From NCBI RefSeq assembly GCF_046630445.1, contig NC_092341.1:293946001-294010000 (forward strand): 64,000 bases of DNA, given 5' to 3'. The notes beneath the pieces were generated by a model. It did not search any database and was not told where the DNA came from. It saw only the letters and a list, made by a program, of their open reading frames with translations. This document shows positions 61,572 to 64,000 of the stretch, piece by piece. This DNA is from Rutidosis leptorrhynchoides. Taxonomy: Eukaryota; Streptophyta; Magnoliopsida; Asterales; Asteraceae. A program made the translations under genes and the position numbers. The first letter of the stretch is position 1. Every line of letters starts with the position of its first letter.

Positions 61572-63564
61572 TGATAATGCTAAAAACGAACATATATTTC
61601 ATAGCATTATTCCTCAAGAAAGACAAGCTTTTAGTTGCAATTGTTCTATTTACAAGTGATATTCGTTTAAATAATAAAAGGTGAAGACAAAAGACAGATT
61701 CGACGAATTGAAGACGCAAACGACCAAAAAGCTCAAAAGTACAAAAGACAATCAAAGAGGTTCCAATTATTGATAAGAAACGTCTCGAAATTACAAGAGT
61801 ACAAGATTCAAAACGCAAAGTACAAGATATTAAATTGTACGCAAGGACGTTCGAAAATCCGGAACCGGGACCAGAGTCAACTCTTAACGCTCGACGCAAC
61901 GGACTAAAAATTACAAGTTAACTATGTATATAAATATAATATAATATATAATTAATTATATTAATTATATATATATATTATATTTATAAATAAAAACCGT
62001 CGACAGAGAAAGACTCCAAAGGGACTGAGCTGTAAATTCATTCTCCGCGACTCGCGGAGTTTGAAGAGGATTTCACCGCGAGTCGCGGAGCCCCCAGTTT
62101 TGAAACTCCCTATAAAGCAAACCGAATTCTGATCATTTTCATCCATCTTTTTCTTCTTCTTCTCATACGTAAAATATATATATATATTTATAATTTATAT
62201 TTTAATTTTAATTATAATTCTAATAATAAGGGTATGTTAGCGAATATTGTAAGGGTGTAAGTCGAAATTCTGTCTGTGTAACGCTACGCTATTTTTAATC
62301 ATTGTAAGTTATGTTCAACCTTTTTATATTAATGTCTCGTAGCTAAGTTATTATTATGCTTATTTAAAACGAAGTAATCATGATGTTGGGTTAATTACTA
62401 AAATTGGGTAATTGGGCTTTGTACCATAATTGGGGTTTGGACAAAAGAACGACACTTGTGGAAATTAGACTATGGGCTATTAATGGGCTTTATATTTGTT
62501 TAACTAAATGAAAGTTTGTTAATGTTAATATAAAGATTTACAATTGGGCGTCCCTATAAATTACCATATACACTCGATCGGACACGATGGGCGGGGTATT
62601 TATATGTACGAATAATCGTTCATTTAACCGGACACGGGAATGGATTAATAGCCACTAGAATAATTAAAACAGGGGTGAAATTACATTCAAGGGTAATTGG
62701 TGTAATTGCTAACAAAGTAGTAAAACCTTGGTTTACACGCAGTTGATAACCTGGTGTATTCATTAAACAAAGTATTAAAACCTTGTTACAATTCGAATCC
62801 CCAATTAGTTGGAATATTTAACTTCGGGTATAAGGATAATTTGACGAGGACACTCGCACTTTATATTTATGACTGATGGACTGTTATGGACAAAAACCAG
62901 ACGGACATATTAAATAATCCAGGACAAAGGACAATTAACCCATGGGCATAAAACTAAAATCAACATGTCAAACATCATGATTACGGAAGTTTAAATAAGC
63001 ATAATTCTTTTATTTCATATTTAATTTCCTTTATTTTATATTTAATTGCACTTCTAATTATCGCATTTTTATTGTTATTATATTTAATTGCACTTTTAAT
63101 TATCGTCCTTTTTAATTATCGCAAGTTTATTTTATCGCACTTTTATTATTCGAAATTTCATTATCGTTATTTATTTTACGCTTTAAATTAAGTCTTTTAT
63201 TTATTTAATATTTTACATTAGGTTTTAACTGCGACTAAAGTTTTAAAATCGACAAACCGGTCATTAAACGGTAAAAACCCCCCTTTATAATAATAATATT
63301 ACTTATATATATATTTGTATTTTTATAAAAGTAAACTAATATAGCGTTGAGCTTTGTTTAAAAAAAAAGATTCCCTGTGGAACGAACCGGACTTACTAAA
63401 AACTACACTACTATACAATTAGGTACACTGCCTATAAGTGTTGTAGCAAGGTTTAAGTATATCCATTCTATAAATAAATAAATATCTTGTGTAAAATTGT
63501 ATCGTATTTAATAGTTTTTCCTAGTAAAATATAAACTATTTCGTATACCTTAGCTTTGACATCA
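61572..63564 (+). repeat. Element E 3' LTR
   Basis: Matches the 5' LTR with about seven or eight substitutions. Its (TA)n run near 62175 is shorter (about 12 bp versus 33 bp). Ends GACATCA. Confidence 0.9.
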
Positions 63565-63569
63565 CAACG

Positions 63570-64000
63570 GAAGATAAATATGTCTTTAATTGATATGATA
63601 TGTGATGAAGACTCCAAGCATAGCAAGCAATCATCATCAAAGCACTAGATATACAGCGGAAGCAATATTTAAGTACCTGAGAATAAACATGCTTAAAAAG
63701 TCAACACGAGCTTGAGTGAGTTCATAGGTTTGTAATAAATAATGATTTCAGTAATAGTGTTAGACCACAAGATTTAGTTTGTAAAGTAGATCTCGCAAGA
63801 TCCAAAAGTTGATCTCCCGCAGGATCAAAAAGCTATGCCAGTGCGTGATATTTAGACTAAACGTTGTTTGCCCCGTGACAAGTTGTTCTGTCCTTGTCGT
63901 TTAATTTCATTATCAAGTAATACAAAGACTTAGTCAAATGTATCAGGGACGTTACTCCCGATAGGCCTATCCCCAATAATTAAGAATGCCGCAGCAATTA
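63570..64000 (-). repeat. Element D 5' LTR, part after Element E
   Basis: Continues the LTR interrupted at 46681 and matches 38632-39065. Runs off the window. Confidence 0.85.

Larger units (their letters stand above)
46682..63564 (+). mobile_element. Element E: complete Athila-type gypsy retrotransposon
   Basis: LTRs at 46682-48692 (2011 bp) and 61572-63564 (1993 bp), TG...CA ends, tRNA-Asp type primer site, intact Gag-Pol, two further ORFs, and a hairpin plus polypurine tract before the 3' LTR. Flanking bases are CAGCG and CAACG (46677-46681 and 63565-63569), a duplication with one mismatch. By eye the LTRs differ at about seven or eight bases plus TA-run length. The element looks young and structurally competent. 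Confidence 0.93.

Overview
The window looks like a repeat-rich stretch of a dicot plant nuclear genome, probably an asterid and plausibly Asteraceae. That family placement is inferred from the retrotransposon types and overall style, not proven. The base composition is very AT-rich, with long (TA)n and (TAA)n runs. There is one ordinary host gene: an intronless AP2/ERF transcription factor of the RAP2-4 type at 35020-35919, with a TATA box near 34374. Almost everything else is transposable element, much of it nested.

Layout. 1-4508 is a gene-poor flank with a short non-autonomous Helitron (248-765), a decayed coding fragment of transposon-associated type (about 1117-1675), a 635-bp MITE with TTA target duplications (2023-2657) and a Stowaway-like MITE (4113-4367). 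4509-32872 is one nested block. Its base is a minus-strand LTR element (Element A; LTRs 4514-17017 and 24845-32867, 5-bp duplication TATAT). Into it have gone a non-autonomous Athila-like element (Element B, 5043-10740), three solo LTRs (S1 10807-13302, S2 19722-23565, S3 27297-31180, each with a perfect 5-bp duplication) and a tandem pair of Helitron-like copies (13593-14770). The two LTRs of Element A and a relative further right supply the empty sites, so most boundaries can be fixed to the base. 32873-34300 holds two related SINEs in opposite orientation. 34374-36150 is the RAP2-4 gene.

36648-64000 is a second nest. A Helitron end is cut by a Tat-like gypsy element (Element C, from 36766), which is cut by a minus-strand two-ORF non-autonomous LTR element (Element D, from 38522, running off the window). 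Inside the 5' LTR of Element D sits a complete plus-strand Athila element (Element E, 46682-63564). Element E has LTRs that differ at only a handful of sites, an uninterrupted 1867-residue Gag-Pol frame, a small zinc-knuckle ORF after pol, and an Athila ORF1/env-position gene that appears to be spliced.

The most interesting signals are not genes. First, LTRs of the A/D family carry tRNA-like cassettes (A box, B box, T-run), always in LTR orientation. Second, repeated odd-length CG-rich palindromes lie just upstream of the TATA boxes of several different LTR families, with nearly identical spacing in two of them. Third, autonomous Element E and non-autonomous Element B share a four-box polypurine layout and a hairpin before the 3' LTR, and B's only ORF is assembled from pieces resembling E's polyprotein. 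All alignments, identities and counts were made by eye.
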